Part shown: in pieces, positions 7,502 to 15,524 of the stretch | Layout: every line of letters starts with the position of its first letter | Position numbering within the stretch: the stretch's first letter is position 1 | Source of the DNA: Avimicrobium caecorum | GTDB lineage: Bacteria; Bacillota; Clostridia; Oscillospirales; Ruminococcaceae | Length of the DNA stretch: 43,269 nucleotides | NCBI GenBank assembly: GCA_904394705.1 | Contig: CAJFNJ010000011.1 | Span: 1-43,269, forward strand | Direction of reading: 5' to 3' | The notes under the pieces: generated by a model | Database searches by the model: none | Seen by the model: the letters and a program-made list of their open reading frames with translations, nothing else | What the model was told of the DNA's origin: nothing | Made by a program: the position numbers and the translations under genes

Positions 7502-10500
7502 TTGTCAAAGTTTTTGAGGAATGGAAAAATAGTGGCAGCGGTGCTGGTGGTCCTGCTTCTTGTGGTAGTGGGAGTTGCCGGTGCGCTGACCTTTCAGAAG
7601 GTTCAGAACCATGAACTGACGATTCCGGAGCACTCCGAGACCTTTCTGCCGTCGGGGGATTCATCCGAACCCTCCGGGGACAATGGGACTGACGGGGAGA
7701 ACTCAGCGGAAGCAGTGACCCTGAACCGCCCGGATTATATGAAGGGCATGTATATCAAGCCGGGTGTGGATTACCTCACCGAGGGACGCACTTCGGCGGC
7801 GGATATCCAGGCGGATCTGGATGCGGCCTTTGCGTCGGTGAAGGAACTCTCGATGAATACCGTGATCCTGCCCCTGACGCTGGACGGGAAGTGCATTGCC
7901 CAGAAGAGCGGCCTGCCCTATGTGGATGATACCCTGGAGTTTGATATTCTCGAATACGCCTCCCAGAAGGCCCGGGAAAACGGACTCTATATCTATGTGA
8001 TCTATGATCTGTTCACCGGTGTGCAGGATGGCAGCATTGTGGAGCTTTCCCAGATGGATTCCGCATCGATCAGCGATACAGTGGACCATGGCCTGGCGAT
8101 TGCCCAGAATTATGACATCGAAGGCCTGATGGTGGACAGCTACTACAACGAAACCCAGGAGAACAGCTACCTGAACTACAAGCTCTATGGCGGCGGTATG
8201 GGTTATGAAAACTATATGAGCCAGCAGAGCCATACAGCGTTCCGGGAGCTGAGCGAGGCGATCCGTACCGATGCGCCGGGCAAGCAGATCGGCATGCTCA
8301 CTGTGCCGGTATGGGCCAACAGCTCCACCGATGAAAACGGCTCGGATACCACCGCTTCCTACACCGCCAAGTACAGCGGCAATGCCGATAACCTCTCCTA
8401 TCTGGAGGATGGCTATGTGGACTTTGTGGTGGTCAAGGCGGAAGGCTCCACCACCGATGCCAATATCCCCTACAAGAAGGTTGTATCCTGGTGGGGCGAA
8501 CAGGCGGATGCCGCGGATGTGCCGCTCTATGTGCTGCACTTCTCCAGCAAGGCCTGTTCGGAGGAGACCGGCTGGACCGAGTATGACCAGCTGGCGCTGC
8601 AGCTCATCGCTTCGGAGGATCTCGCCGGATTCACCGGGGATATGTATGACGATCTCTCCCGGTTCAAGCAGGATCTGGAGGGCAGTACCCAGGCAGTCCT
8701 GGACTACTATGACGATACCCTCAACCGGCAGCATATCCTCACCGAGCTGGCGGTGACCTCGCCGGCCCAGAAGACCTATACCACCTTTGAACAGACAGTC
8801 ACCTTCATGGGTGCATCCGACCCCGGCGCGAAGATCACCATCAACGATCAGGAGATCACCACCGATGAGAACGGTTACTTCACCCTGAATATGCCGCTGT
8901 CCGAGGGGCTCAACAAGTTTGTATTCACCCATAAGGGCAAGACCGATGTCTACAACATCACCCGTCAGGTACAGGTTGTCAAGGAGGTATCGCCCACCGG
9001 CAATGTGACAGTGGACGGCGGTATGCGCATCACCATCACTGCCACAGCCTATAAGGACGCCAATGTCTATGCTGTCATCGGCGGACAGACCATCCAGCTC
9101 ACACTGGATGAAACCGGTGCCGACGGCAACGAGTACAATGATTCCTACCGGCTGTTCACCGGTTCCTATACCGCACCGGCCTCCACCGACAAGGTGCAGG
9201 AGATCGGCAATATCGTGGTCTATGGTGAGGCACAGGGCTCCAAGAACAGCAAGACCGGTGCCTATATCAAGGTCAACAAGCGCATTGCGGTGGAGGACGG
9301 CACCCCTGTCCGGGTTGTTGCGACCCAGGCGGAGACCTTCCCGTCCAGCACCCTCAATGACCTGTCGGAGCCGGATTACTTCCCGCTGCCCCAGGGCGCG
9401 CTGGATTACACCGTCGGCAGCGAGCTGGTCTACAAGAATGAGGATAAGACCTACACCTATTACAAGCTCGCTTCGGGTGTCCGGGTTTACCGGGACGACA
9501 TCACCGGCGTTTCCAACGATGCGGCGCCGGGCGGCAACGCGGTCACCGGAGTCCAGGTCGCCAGCAACAGCCAGTTCACCGATGTGGTCTTTGATACGGC
9601 GCAGCAGGTTTCGTACAGTGCCAAGTACACCGGCTCGGCCTTTACCATCGACTTCAACTATACCAACAGTGTTCCCCAGAGCCAGACGCTGGACAAGAAT
9701 CCCATGTTCAGCTCGCTGACTGCGAGCAGCAATACCAAGGTCACCCTGACCCTCAACTCGTCGGGACGCTTCCTGGGATACCGGGCCTTCTACAACGACA
9801 ATGGCCAGCTGGTATTCCGGTTCAATAATCCTCCGGGCAGTGCCAGCGGAGCCACCATCGTAGTCGATCCGGGTCACGGCGGCGACGATGTGGGCGCACT
9901 GGGCTTCCTGCCGGCCTATCCCGAGAGTGAGATCACCTGGGAGATTGCCCAGAAGGTGGCAGATGAACTGGAGGATCTGGGCGCCAATGTAATCCTGCTC
10001 AACACCCAGCTCTCGTCGGGCAAGTATGTGATCCAGGATCGTGTGGCAGATGCCAAGGCCAAGAATGCCCAGGTATATCTGAGCATTCACTGCAACTCCT
10101 CGCCCAGCAACAGCTCGGCAGTGGGTACCGAGGTCTACTACTTCAACGACTATTCCAAGAATCTGGCAACTTCGCTGTCCTCGTCCATTTCCAGTGCCCT
10201 GAACACCACCAACCGAGGCGGAAAGTTCGGACGGTACTATGTCACCCGTGATCCTCAGATGGTGGGTGTGCTGTGTGAAGTGGGCTTCCTCACCAATGAG
10301 AAGGAGTACAACAAGCTGCTCAGCGATTCCTACCAGCAGGATGTGGCAGAGGCCATTGCCAGCACCACCAACAAGTTCCTCAAGAACCTGGGAGGAAGCA
10401 GCAGCGGCGGAGGCTTCTCCAGCAGCGGCAACTACGGCAGCAATTCCGCCTCTTCCGGCGGCAATTCCTCTTCGGGCGGCAGCAGCTCGTCCGGTTCCGG

Positions 10501-10981
10501 CAGCGGCATCTCGCTGGATGAGGACGAACTCACCCTGGCTGTGGGCAAGACAGCAACCCTGTCTGCCAGCGGCTCCGGTCTTACCTGGACCAGTGACGAT
10601 GAAGATGTCGCCACTGTCAACCAGAACGGCAAGGTGACTGCGGTGGGCACCGGTGAGTGCATCATCACGGTGGAAAACAGCGATGGCGACTACGCCGACT
10701 GCTATGTCACCGTCACAGGGGAAGGCGGCGTGGAGGAGATCGAGCTCAGTGATGAATCGCTGACCCTCTATGTCGGCGAGGGGTATGAGCTGGAAGCCTA
10801 TGCCTATCCCGAGGACGCCGATGATACCGAGCTGGTCTTTTCCAGCAGCAATGAAAATGTAGTGATCGTCGATGAGGACGGCTATCTGGAAGCGCTCAAG
10901 GAGGGGCGTGTCACCATCACGGTGAAAAACCCCGCTTCGGGCGTCAAGGCCACCTGTACCGTCCGGGTACGGGAGGAGTAA
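7502..10981 (+). CDS. Membrane-anchored three-part wall protein: GH-like TIM barrel, Amidase_3, two BIG2 domains
   Basis: This 1,159-residue surface protein has an N-terminal membrane anchor (about residues 9-30), then an acidic/Ser linker. A TIM-barrel-like region (~75-400; MKGMYIKPGVDYL, DIEGLMVDSYYNE) resembles the GHL domain of its neighbour. Ig-like segments follow. The N-acetylmuramoyl-L-alanine amidase (Amidase_3) domain has VVDPGHGG (His792), SIHCNSS (His863) and catalytic Glu926 in CEVGFLTN. A Gly/Ser linker (~963-1002) leads to two BIG2 repeats that each include a TVSSSNE- or TSDDED-like motif. It probably cleaves the MurNAc-L-Ala bond. The start is TTG at 7502 with GGAGG 10 bases upstream; no in-frame ATG fits. 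It appears co-transcribed with the preceding lipoprotein. Confidence 0.93.
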   Translation: MSKFLRNGKIVAAVLVVLLLVVVGVAGALTFQKVQNHELTIPEHSETFLPSGDSSEPSGDNGTDGENSAEAVTLNRPDYMKGMYIKPGVDYLTEGRTSAADIQADLDAAFASVKELSMNTVILPLTLDGKCIAQKSGLPYVDDTLEFDILEYASQKARENGLYIYVIYDLFTGVQDGSIVELSQMDSASISDTVDHGLAIAQNYDIEGLMVDSYYNETQENSYLNYKLYGGGMGYENYMSQQSHTAFRELSEAIRTDAPGKQIGMLTVPVWANSSTDENGSDTTASYTAKYSGNADNLSYLEDGYVDFVVVKAEGSTTDANIPYKKVVSWWGEQADAADVPLYVLHFSSKACSEETGWTEYDQLALQLIASEDLAGFTGDMYDDLSRFKQDLEGSTQAVLDYYDDTLNRQHILTELAVTSPAQKTYTTFEQTVTFMGASDPGAKITINDQEITTDENGYFTLNMPLSEGLNKFVFTHKGKTDVYNITRQVQVVKEVSPTGNVTVDGGMRITITATAYKDANVYAVIGGQTIQLTLDETGADGNEYNDSYRLFTGSYTAPASTDKVQEIGNIVVYGEAQGSKNSKTGAYIKVNKRIAVEDGTPVRVVATQAETFPSSTLNDLSEPDYFPLPQGALDYTVGSELVYKNEDKTYTYYKLASGVRVYRDDITGVSNDAAPGGNAVTGVQVASNSQFTDVVFDTAQQVSYSAKYTGSAFTIDFNYTNSVPQSQTLDKNPMFSSLTASSNTKVTLTLNSSGRFLGYRAFYNDNGQLVFRFNNPPGSASGATIVVDPGHGGDDVGALGFLPAYPESEITWEIAQKVADELEDLGANVILLNTQLSSGKYVIQDRVADAKAKNAQVYLSIHCNSSPSNSSAVGTEVYYFNDYSKNLATSLSSSISSALNTTNRGGKFGRYYVTRDPQMVGVLCEVGFLTNEKEYNKLLSDSYQQDVAEAIASTTNKFLKNLGGSSSGGGFSSSGNYGSNSASSGGNSSSGGSSSSGSGSGISLDEDELTLAVGKTATLSASGSGLTWTSDDEDVATVNQNGKVTAVGTGECIITVENSDGDYADCYVTVTGEGGVEEIELSDESLTLYVGEGYELEAYAYPEDADDTELVFSSSNENVVIVDEDGYLEALKEGRVTITVKNPASGVKATCTVRVREE

Positions 10982-10993
10982 TCCCATAGAACA

Positions 10994-11031
10994 GAAAAAC
11001 AGAGATCCCAAACGGGATCTCTGTTTTTTAT
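10994..11031. terminator. Bidirectional terminator after the amidase gene
   Basis: Stem AAAAACAGAGATCCC / GGGATCTCTGTTTTT around a short AAAC loop. It lies between two convergent genes and can serve both. Confidence 0.92.
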
Positions 11032-11033
11032 GT

Positions 11034-11573
11034 TTATAGACGCTTGGGGGAGAGGATCACACCCGCTATGGGCTCCAGGGCAGAGAGGTCGGTAAAATCC
11101 GCTTCCTTGCCGTAGGTTTCCAGCAGCAGACGGTCCTCCTCGGTGAGGGACGCAGCCGGGCGGCGGAGCAGGGTCTGCCGGAGCATGCCCATCATCACAT
11201 GGTGACGCAGGCTCAGCCTGTCGTAGCGGATGCCGCCCCGGAGGTGGTAGAACAGGGTGCGTTCCCGCACATCCGGCGGAATCTGCCGGTCCAGTGAGGC
11301 CCGGATATTGCGCACATTCTCAGGAAGGGCAGGGTCCGCCAGCCCCACTGTGACAGCCATCAGCCAGCAGTCCGGGGGCAGCAGCCGCAGGGTCTGCCGC
11401 AGTCCTGCCAGCCCTCCGGCATAGAGCCCGCCGATATGTACTGCCAGGCCGCAGCCGGTCAGATCCCGGAGGTCTTTGGCGGCGTGCAGTTCCGCTCCGG
11501 TCTGACGGGCCAGTTCCCGTGCGTAGCGTTCAGAAGTCCCATAGCAGGACCCATAGATAATCACTGTTTTCAT
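11034..11573 (-). CDS. Flavodoxin-domain protein (HemG-like/Flavodoxin_5)
   Basis: This 179-residue protein begins MKTVIIYGSCYGTSERYARELA, the strand-loop-helix that holds FMN phosphate in flavodoxins and in menaquinone-dependent protoporphyrinogen oxidase (HemG). Later it has the HemG-like GGLYAGGLAGLRQTL and a C-terminal helical tail. It probably shuttles electrons as an FMN protein; no haem genes are nearby, so a HemG role is not supported. The ATG at 11573 follows AGGAGG. A 48-codon upstream extension is open but lacks a ribosome site and would spoil the flavodoxin start. It is divergent from the first peroxiredoxin-like gene. Confidence 0.85.
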   Translation of the reverse strand: MKTVIIYGSCYGTSERYARELARQTGAELHAAKDLRDLTGCGLAVHIGGLYAGGLAGLRQTLRLLPPDCWLMAVTVGLADPALPENVRNIRASLDRQIPPDVRERTLFYHLRGGIRYDRLSLRHHVMMGMLRQTLLRRPAASLTEEDRLLLETYGKEADFTDLSALEPIAGVILSPKRL

Positions 11574-11710
11574 GCTGCTTCCTCCTGATCCGGTCGGTTC
11601 TGCTATGAGTATAACATCTGAGCGGGATCGGTGCAAATGGGGTTTGTCAAGGCAGTATTTGTTAAAAATTTTTCGAAATGTCGCCCAGTCACAAAGCGCC
11701 GCAAACTTCA

Positions 11711-11739
11711 TTGACAATTTTCTATATAGGGTCTATACT
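11711..11739 (+). promoter_or_regulatory. Near-consensus promoter of the first peroxiredoxin-like gene
   Basis: TTGACA at 11711-11716 and TATACT at 11734-11739 with the ideal 17-base spacer, ending 37 bases before the ATG. This is among the strongest promoters in the window and predicts high expression. Confidence 0.85.
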
Positions 11740-11776
11740 GAAAGTACCAACAAAAATTATATTGGAGGTTTTCGAT

Positions 11777-12328
11777 ATGGCAAAGATTGAAGCTGGCTGC
11801 AAGCTTGCAGACTTTTCGTTTAACACCCCGTTTGAGAGCGATGTAAAGCTCTCTGAGAAGGCAAAGGGCGCTAAGAAGACTATTCTTCTGTTCCTGCGTT
11901 ACTATGGCTGCACCCTGTGCCAGCTGGACATCCGTGAGTATGCCAACGCCTATGACCGCATCAAGGCCAAGGATGCTCAGCTGCTGGTTGTTCTGCAGAG
12001 CCCTGCTTCCACCATCAATGCCCAGATGAAGAAGGAAGACCTGCCGTTCGATATTATCTGCGATCCTGACATGGGCCTCTACAAGGAGTTCGAGCTGGGC
12101 GTAGCTGCTTCCAAGGAAGAGATGATCCGTCCTGAGGATATGCCCAAGATGGGTGAGAAGCGTGCCAAGATGGAAGAGTATGGCCTGTCCCACGGTGCTT
12201 ACGAGGGCGAGGAGATGCAGTTCCCTGGCTACTTCCTGCTGGACAGCGAGCTGAATGTTCTGGAAGCCCATCGTGCTACCAGCATTCTGGACATGCCTTC
12301 TGTTGACGAAATGATCGCTAAGCTGTAA
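11777..12328 (+). CDS. Peroxiredoxin-like protein, AhpC/TSA superfamily with C-x-x-C (copy 1)
   Basis: This 183-residue thioredoxin-fold protein carries FLRYYGCTLCQLDIREY, the C-x-x-C active-site arrangement of AhpC-TSA_2/PRXL2-type proteins, followed by DAQLLVVLQSP and the late strand GYFLLDSELNVLEAHRA. It probably reduces peroxides or acts as a thiol oxidoreductase in the cytoplasm; substrate and reductant are unknown. The ATG at 11777 has GGAGG upstream, and upstream in-frame codons lack one. T-ending codons (GCT, GGT, GTT) are common here, as in the ribosomal protein genes of this window, which fits high expression. A paralogue of equal length lies at 13036. Confidence 0.93.
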   Translation: MAKIEAGCKLADFSFNTPFESDVKLSEKAKGAKKTILLFLRYYGCTLCQLDIREYANAYDRIKAKDAQLLVVLQSPASTINAQMKKEDLPFDIICDPDMGLYKEFELGVAASKEEMIRPEDMPKMGEKRAKMEEYGLSHGAYEGEEMQFPGYFLLDSELNVLEAHRATSILDMPSVDEMIAKL

Positions 12329-12342
12329 GGCTAACTTTTTGA

Positions 12343-12378
12343 GAAAAAGACACAGTCGGGACCGCCTGTGTCTTTTTT
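12343..12378 (+). terminator. Terminator of peroxiredoxin-like copy 1
   Basis: Stem AAAAAGACACAG / CTGTGTCTTTTT with a loop of about 10 bases and a T run, 15 bases after the stop codon. Confidence 0.9.
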
Positions 12379-12435
12379 ATATCCCGGCAGCATACAGAAC
12401 CAAACCGCAGTCTGGAATCCTGTGCAGTCTGCTCC

Positions 12436-12485
12436 TTGCAGTTTCCATTCTCCGGAGGGTACAATAAAACAGGGGGATACCCCCT
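12436..12485 (+). promoter_or_regulatory. Promoter and adjoining palindrome upstream of the small membrane protein
   Basis: TTGCAG at 12436-12441 and TACAAT at 12460-12465 (18-base spacer) form a plausible promoter. Directly at the expected transcript start is the perfect palindrome AGGGGG-ATA-CCCCCT (12471-12485), which could be an operator or a 5'-terminal hairpin. Confidence 0.55.
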
Positions 12486-12516
12486 CGGCTGATCCGGTTC
12501 CAAAGGAGGAGAGCGC

Positions 12517-12954
12517 ATGAAGAAGCATACCCCGCAGGCCCTTGCGGCGGCAGAAAAATGGGCCAGGCTTACCACAGGGTTTCTGGCGGCTCTGTTTCTG
12601 TTTTACGCATACTGGATGCTGGCTGACCTGGAACTCGTCCCGACTCCTGCCTTCCTGCCGGATTTCCTGTTTTCCAGGGCAGTCTGGAATACGCTGCGTA
12701 CAGTTATCCTTGCCTGTGCGGCAGAGGCGGGATTCTGGTACAATCTGGCACAGGAAACCGGACGGGAAGTGCCGGCATCCACCATTCGCATTGCCCTGCT
12801 GATCCTGCTGGCGGGTGATGTTCTGCTGGCAGTCCGGAACGGGCTGGGACCTGCCGCTGTGGTCGCATCACTGGCAGCGGTTCTTCTGATGGATCTGCTC
12901 TTTGAACTGAGCCTGCGGCAGTTTTCCCGTGTTGACGCTGTCAGGGCTGAGTGA
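12517..12954 (+). CDS. Small integral membrane protein, unrecognised
   Basis: This 145-residue protein has about four hydrophobic segments (near residues 20-37, 55-75, 88-103 and 110-128) joined by short loops, with a charged N-terminus (MKKHTPQALAAAEKWAR). AAAGGAGG precedes the ATG at 12517. I do not recognise the family. It lies between the two peroxiredoxin-like paralogues but has its own promoter and ends just where the promoter of copy 2 begins. A functional link to the peroxiredoxins is possible from position only. Confidence 0.8.
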   Translation: MKKHTPQALAAAEKWARLTTGFLAALFLFYAYWMLADLELVPTPAFLPDFLFSRAVWNTLRTVILACAAEAGFWYNLAQETGREVPASTIRIALLILLAGDVLLAVRNGLGPAAVVASLAAVLLMDLLFELSLRQFSRVDAVRAE

Positions 12955-12960
12955 TACAAT
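12932..12960 (+). promoter_or_regulatory. Promoter of peroxiredoxin-like copy 2, overlapping the upstream gene's end
   Basis: TTGACG at 12932-12937 and TACAAT at 12955-12960, spacer 17 bases. The -35 is inside the last codons of the membrane protein gene and the -10 begins right after its stop codon. Confidence 0.75.
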
Positions 12961-12968
12961 AATGGCAA

Positions 12969-13001
12969 AGGCCCGCGTCTGGTCGGGCCATTTGTTTTAT
13001 C
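12969..13001 (+). terminator. Hairpin with T-rich tail in the leader of peroxiredoxin-like copy 2
   Basis: GGCCCG-CGTCTGGT-CGGGCC followed by ATTTGTTTTAT. It may terminate the upstream membrane protein gene. Because it starts about three bases after the predicted start of the copy 2 transcript, it could equally be a 5'-terminal stabilising or attenuating hairpin. Confidence 0.5.
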
Positions 13002-13035
13002 GGACAAAATGTCAGATTTCAAGGAGGTTTTTTGT

Positions 13036-13587
13036 ATGGCACAGATTGAAGCTGGTCAGAAGCTGAAGGATTATGTTTTTGACACCGCCTTTGAAAGCGA
13101 TGTAAAGCTCTCGGATAAGGTGAAGAATGCGGACAAGACCATTCTGCTGTTCCTGCGGTATTATGGCTGCCGCATCTGTCAGCTGGATATGCGGGAGTAT
13201 GCCGAGGCCTATGACCGCATCAAGGCAAAGAATGCTCAGCTGCTGGTAGTGCTGCAGAGCCCTGTTTCCACCATGCAGGCCCAGACCAAGCCGGGTGATG
13301 TTCCCTATGACATCATCTGCGATCCCGAGATGAAGCTCTTCAAGGAATTCGGCCTGCTGGTAGCGGCTTCCAAGGAGACCATGGTCGCTCCTGAGGAACA
13401 GGCCGCCTATGATGAAAAGCGCAAGAAGTTCGAGGTTTATGGTCTGGTGCACGGCGCTTATGAGGGCGAGGAGCTGCAGCTGCCCGGCTACTTCCTGCTG
13501 GACCGTGAGATGAATGTGCTGGAAGCCCATCGTGCCAAGACCATGATGGACATGCCCACCATTGATGAGATGATTGCCAAGCTGTAA
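13036..13587 (+). CDS. Peroxiredoxin-like protein, AhpC/TSA superfamily with C-x-x-C (copy 2)
   Basis: This 183-residue paralogue of the protein at 11777 is collinear over the full length and has exactly the same length. The active-site segment is FLRYYGCRICQLDMREY and the late strand GYFLLDREMNVLEAHRA. Differences cluster in the middle (KPGDVPYDIICDPEMKLFKEFGLLVAASKETM) and around residues 105-140. The ATG at 13036 follows AAGGAGG. Unlike copy 1, it has no terminator behind it, and allE begins 28 bases later, so the two are probably co-transcribed. Function as for copy 1: probable thiol peroxidase or oxidoreductase. Confidence 0.93.
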   Translation: MAQIEAGQKLKDYVFDTAFESDVKLSDKVKNADKTILLFLRYYGCRICQLDMREYAEAYDRIKAKNAQLLVVLQSPVSTMQAQTKPGDVPYDIICDPEMKLFKEFGLLVAASKETMVAPEEQAAYDEKRKKFEVYGLVHGAYEGEELQLPGYFLLDREMNVLEAHRAKTMMDMPTIDEMIAKL

Positions 13588-13615
13588 AAAATAAACACAC
13601 AGGAGGACTGTACCC

Positions 13616-14383
13616 ATGGGTTACCCGAGCGATATTCTGTCCACCCGGGCGGTGATCCGCCCCGGAAAGTATGTTGTGATCCCACCGGAGGGACTGGTCA
13701 ACAATGTGATCCCCGGCATTGAAAACTGCCGGGTGAGCATCGTTGCCTCTCCGAAGTACGGCGCCAGTTTTGTACAGTATCTGATCACTGCCCAGCCCGG
13801 CGGCGGCACCAGCCGTCCCTTCGGACGGGAGGAGGGCATCGAGGTGTTCTTCTATGTGCTGGAGGGCACCGGTACTGTCCGGGCCGGCGGGGAAGAACAT
13901 CCGGTGGGGGCCGGCGATTACCTCTATACCCCGGCAGGAACCGGTATGGAATTCTGCTGCACCGGGGAGGAGCCGATGCGGGCGATCCTCTACAAGCAGC
14001 GGTATATCCCGGCAGAAGGGGTAGGGGAGCCGCAGATCTGCTTCGGCAATGAGGCGGATCTGGAGGTGTTCCATCTCGATGACATGGAGAATGTGGAGAT
14101 GAAGAACTTCCTGCCCACCGACCTGGCCTATGATATGAACTTCCATATCCTGTCCTTTGCACCGGGAGCCTCCCATTCCTTTGTGGAGACCCACATCCAG
14201 GAGCACGGCATGTATATCCTCGAGGGCGAGGGTGTCTACCTGCTGGACGAGGACTGGCGGCTTATCAAGAAGGGCGACTTTGTGTGGTTCGGGCCTTACT
14301 GTCCCCAGGCCGCCTACGCAGCCGGACGCACCCGCTATACCTACATCTATTCCAAGGACTGCAACCGGGACGCTGCCATCTGA
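13616..14383 (+). CDS. allE: (S)-ureidoglycine aminohydrolase, bicupin
   Basis: AllE converts (S)-ureidoglycine to (S)-ureidoglycolate and ammonia in purine (allantoin) breakdown. The 255-residue protein matches E. coli AllE along its whole length: LVNNVIPGIENC, PKYGASFVQYL, GIEVFFYVLEG, LYKQRYIP, DMNFHILSFAPGASHSFVETHIQEHG, VYLLDEDW and the C-terminal YIYSKDCNRD. The metal ligands of the C-terminal cupin are present: Glu191, His193, His197 and Gln231. AGGAGG precedes the ATG. No allantoinase, allantoate amidohydrolase or ureidoglycolate dehydrogenase lies in the window, so this is an isolated pathway gene, apparently in an operon with a peroxiredoxin-like gene. Confidence 0.93.
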   Translation: MGYPSDILSTRAVIRPGKYVVIPPEGLVNNVIPGIENCRVSIVASPKYGASFVQYLITAQPGGGTSRPFGREEGIEVFFYVLEGTGTVRAGGEEHPVGAGDYLYTPAGTGMEFCCTGEEPMRAILYKQRYIPAEGVGEPQICFGNEADLEVFHLDDMENVEMKNFLPTDLAYDMNFHILSFAPGASHSFVETHIQEHGMYILEGEGVYLLDEDWRLIKKGDFVWFGPYCPQAAYAAGRTRYTYIYSKDCNRDAAI

Positions 14384-14409
14384 CCCGTTTTCTGCAGTCT
14401 GTCCCAAGC

Positions 14410-14449
14410 AAAAAACCTCTGGCGAACTGATTTCGCCAGAGGTTTTTGT
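14410..14449. terminator. Bidirectional terminator between allE and the dehydrogenase
   Basis: Perfect stem AAAACCTCTGGCGAA / TTCGCCAGAGGTTTT with A and T runs on both sides, serving two convergent genes. Confidence 0.93.
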
Positions 14450-14460
14450 TTTGTGCTGAT

Positions 14461-15399
14461 TTACTTCAGACGGTTCTTCACCGGCTGACCGTCCAGATAG
14501 AGCCGCAGGTTTTCCAGAGCGATTTCGGCGATCTTTACCGCAGTGATTTCCAGGCTGTTGCCGCCTGCCACATGTGGGGTGATGAGCGCCCGCTTTTCCT
14601 TCCACAGCGGATGTCCGGCGGGAAGCGGTTCGGGATCGGTGACATCCAGCGCCGCGCCAAAGAGATGGCCTTCACTCAGGGCACGGGCCAGGGCTTCACA
14701 GTCCACCGCAGTGCCACGGCCGGCATTGATGAGGATAGCATCCGGCTTCATGCGCTTGATGCGCTCATAGCTCATCAGACCGTCGGTTTCCGGCGAGCGG
14801 GGAAATACCAGCGCTGCCACATCGCATTCCGCCAGCAAGTCGTCCAGCTCATCCATCGAGTGCATCGAGTCAATGCCCGGGGCAGGCTTGTTCACATTCC
14901 GGCGGATGCCCAGGGTTTCGGCGCCAAAGGCCTTGCAGAGCAGCGCAAAGCTGGAGCCGATGTCCCCGGCGCCGCCGATGAGCACCTTGGCGCCCCGCAG
15001 GGTCTTGGCAGTACCGGTACGCTTCCAGATCTCAGCGTTCTGGTTGTCCCGGTAGTCGGGCAGACGCTTCATCAGAGCCATCAGCATGGCGAACATGTGC
15101 TCCGAAACCGAGATGCCGTATGCGCCCACCGACGAGGAGAGCACAGCGCCTGCGGGCAGGACACCTTCGGGCATATACTGATCGGCGCCGGCGCTGCGGG
15201 TGTGCATCCAGCGCAGGGAAGTGCCGCCTTCCCGTACAGCAGCGACCGACGGGTTGCCCAGCAGCACAGTGGCGCCTTCGAGATCAGCGGCAGTGATGTC
15301 GCTGTCCCGGAGAAAGACCTGCTCCACACCGGGGGCAGCAGCCAGGAATGCTTCCTTCTGCTCCGGGGAGAGGACCAGGGCGTTGATGATTTTTTCCAT
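14461..15399 (-). CDS. D-2-hydroxyacid dehydrogenase family protein
   Basis: This 312-residue NAD(P)-dependent oxidoreductase is expected to interconvert 2-keto and D-2-hydroxy acids. The Rossmann motif is GGAGDIG at 142-148. The catalytic triad of the family is visible: Arg228 in INAGRG, Glu257 in DVTDPEPLP and His276 in ITPHVAGG. AAGGAGG precedes the ATG at 15399. The substrate cannot be read from sequence. Being next to allE does not make it ureidoglycolate dehydrogenase, since AllD belongs to a different family. Its upstream region runs into the inverted-repeat array, where TGGTATAAT on the minus strand may be its promoter. Confidence 0.9.
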   Translation of the reverse strand: MEKIINALVLSPEQKEAFLAAAPGVEQVFLRDSDITAADLEGATVLLGNPSVAAVREGGTSLRWMHTRSAGADQYMPEGVLPAGAVLSSSVGAYGISVSEHMFAMLMALMKRLPDYRDNQNAEIWKRTGTAKTLRGAKVLIGGAGDIGSSFALLCKAFGAETLGIRRNVNKPAPGIDSMHSMDELDDLLAECDVAALVFPRSPETDGLMSYERIKRMKPDAILINAGRGTAVDCEALARALSEGHLFGAALDVTDPEPLPAGHPLWKEKRALITPHVAGGNSLEITAVKIAEIALENLRLYLDGQPVKNRLK

Positions 15400-15524
15400 G
15401 GGAAAACCTCCTTGTTCTGCCGGACCGGCAGATGTTTGGGATGGGGTGCTGTCCCGGGATTCCGGGGAGCAGCGCCCGTGCCGGACCGGAACGCTTCCTT
15501 CCGCCGGCTGACAGCATTAGCATT

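Noticed and set aside
7703..11011. Antisense open frame of ~1,100 codons opposite the amidase gene
   Set aside because: Shadow of a real gene; it also runs through the bidirectional terminator at 10,994.
14461..15399. Ureidoglycolate dehydrogenase (allD) because of the neighbouring allE
   Set aside because: The residues are those of the D-2-hydroxyacid dehydrogenase family; AllD belongs to another family, and the gene is on the opposite strand behind a terminator.
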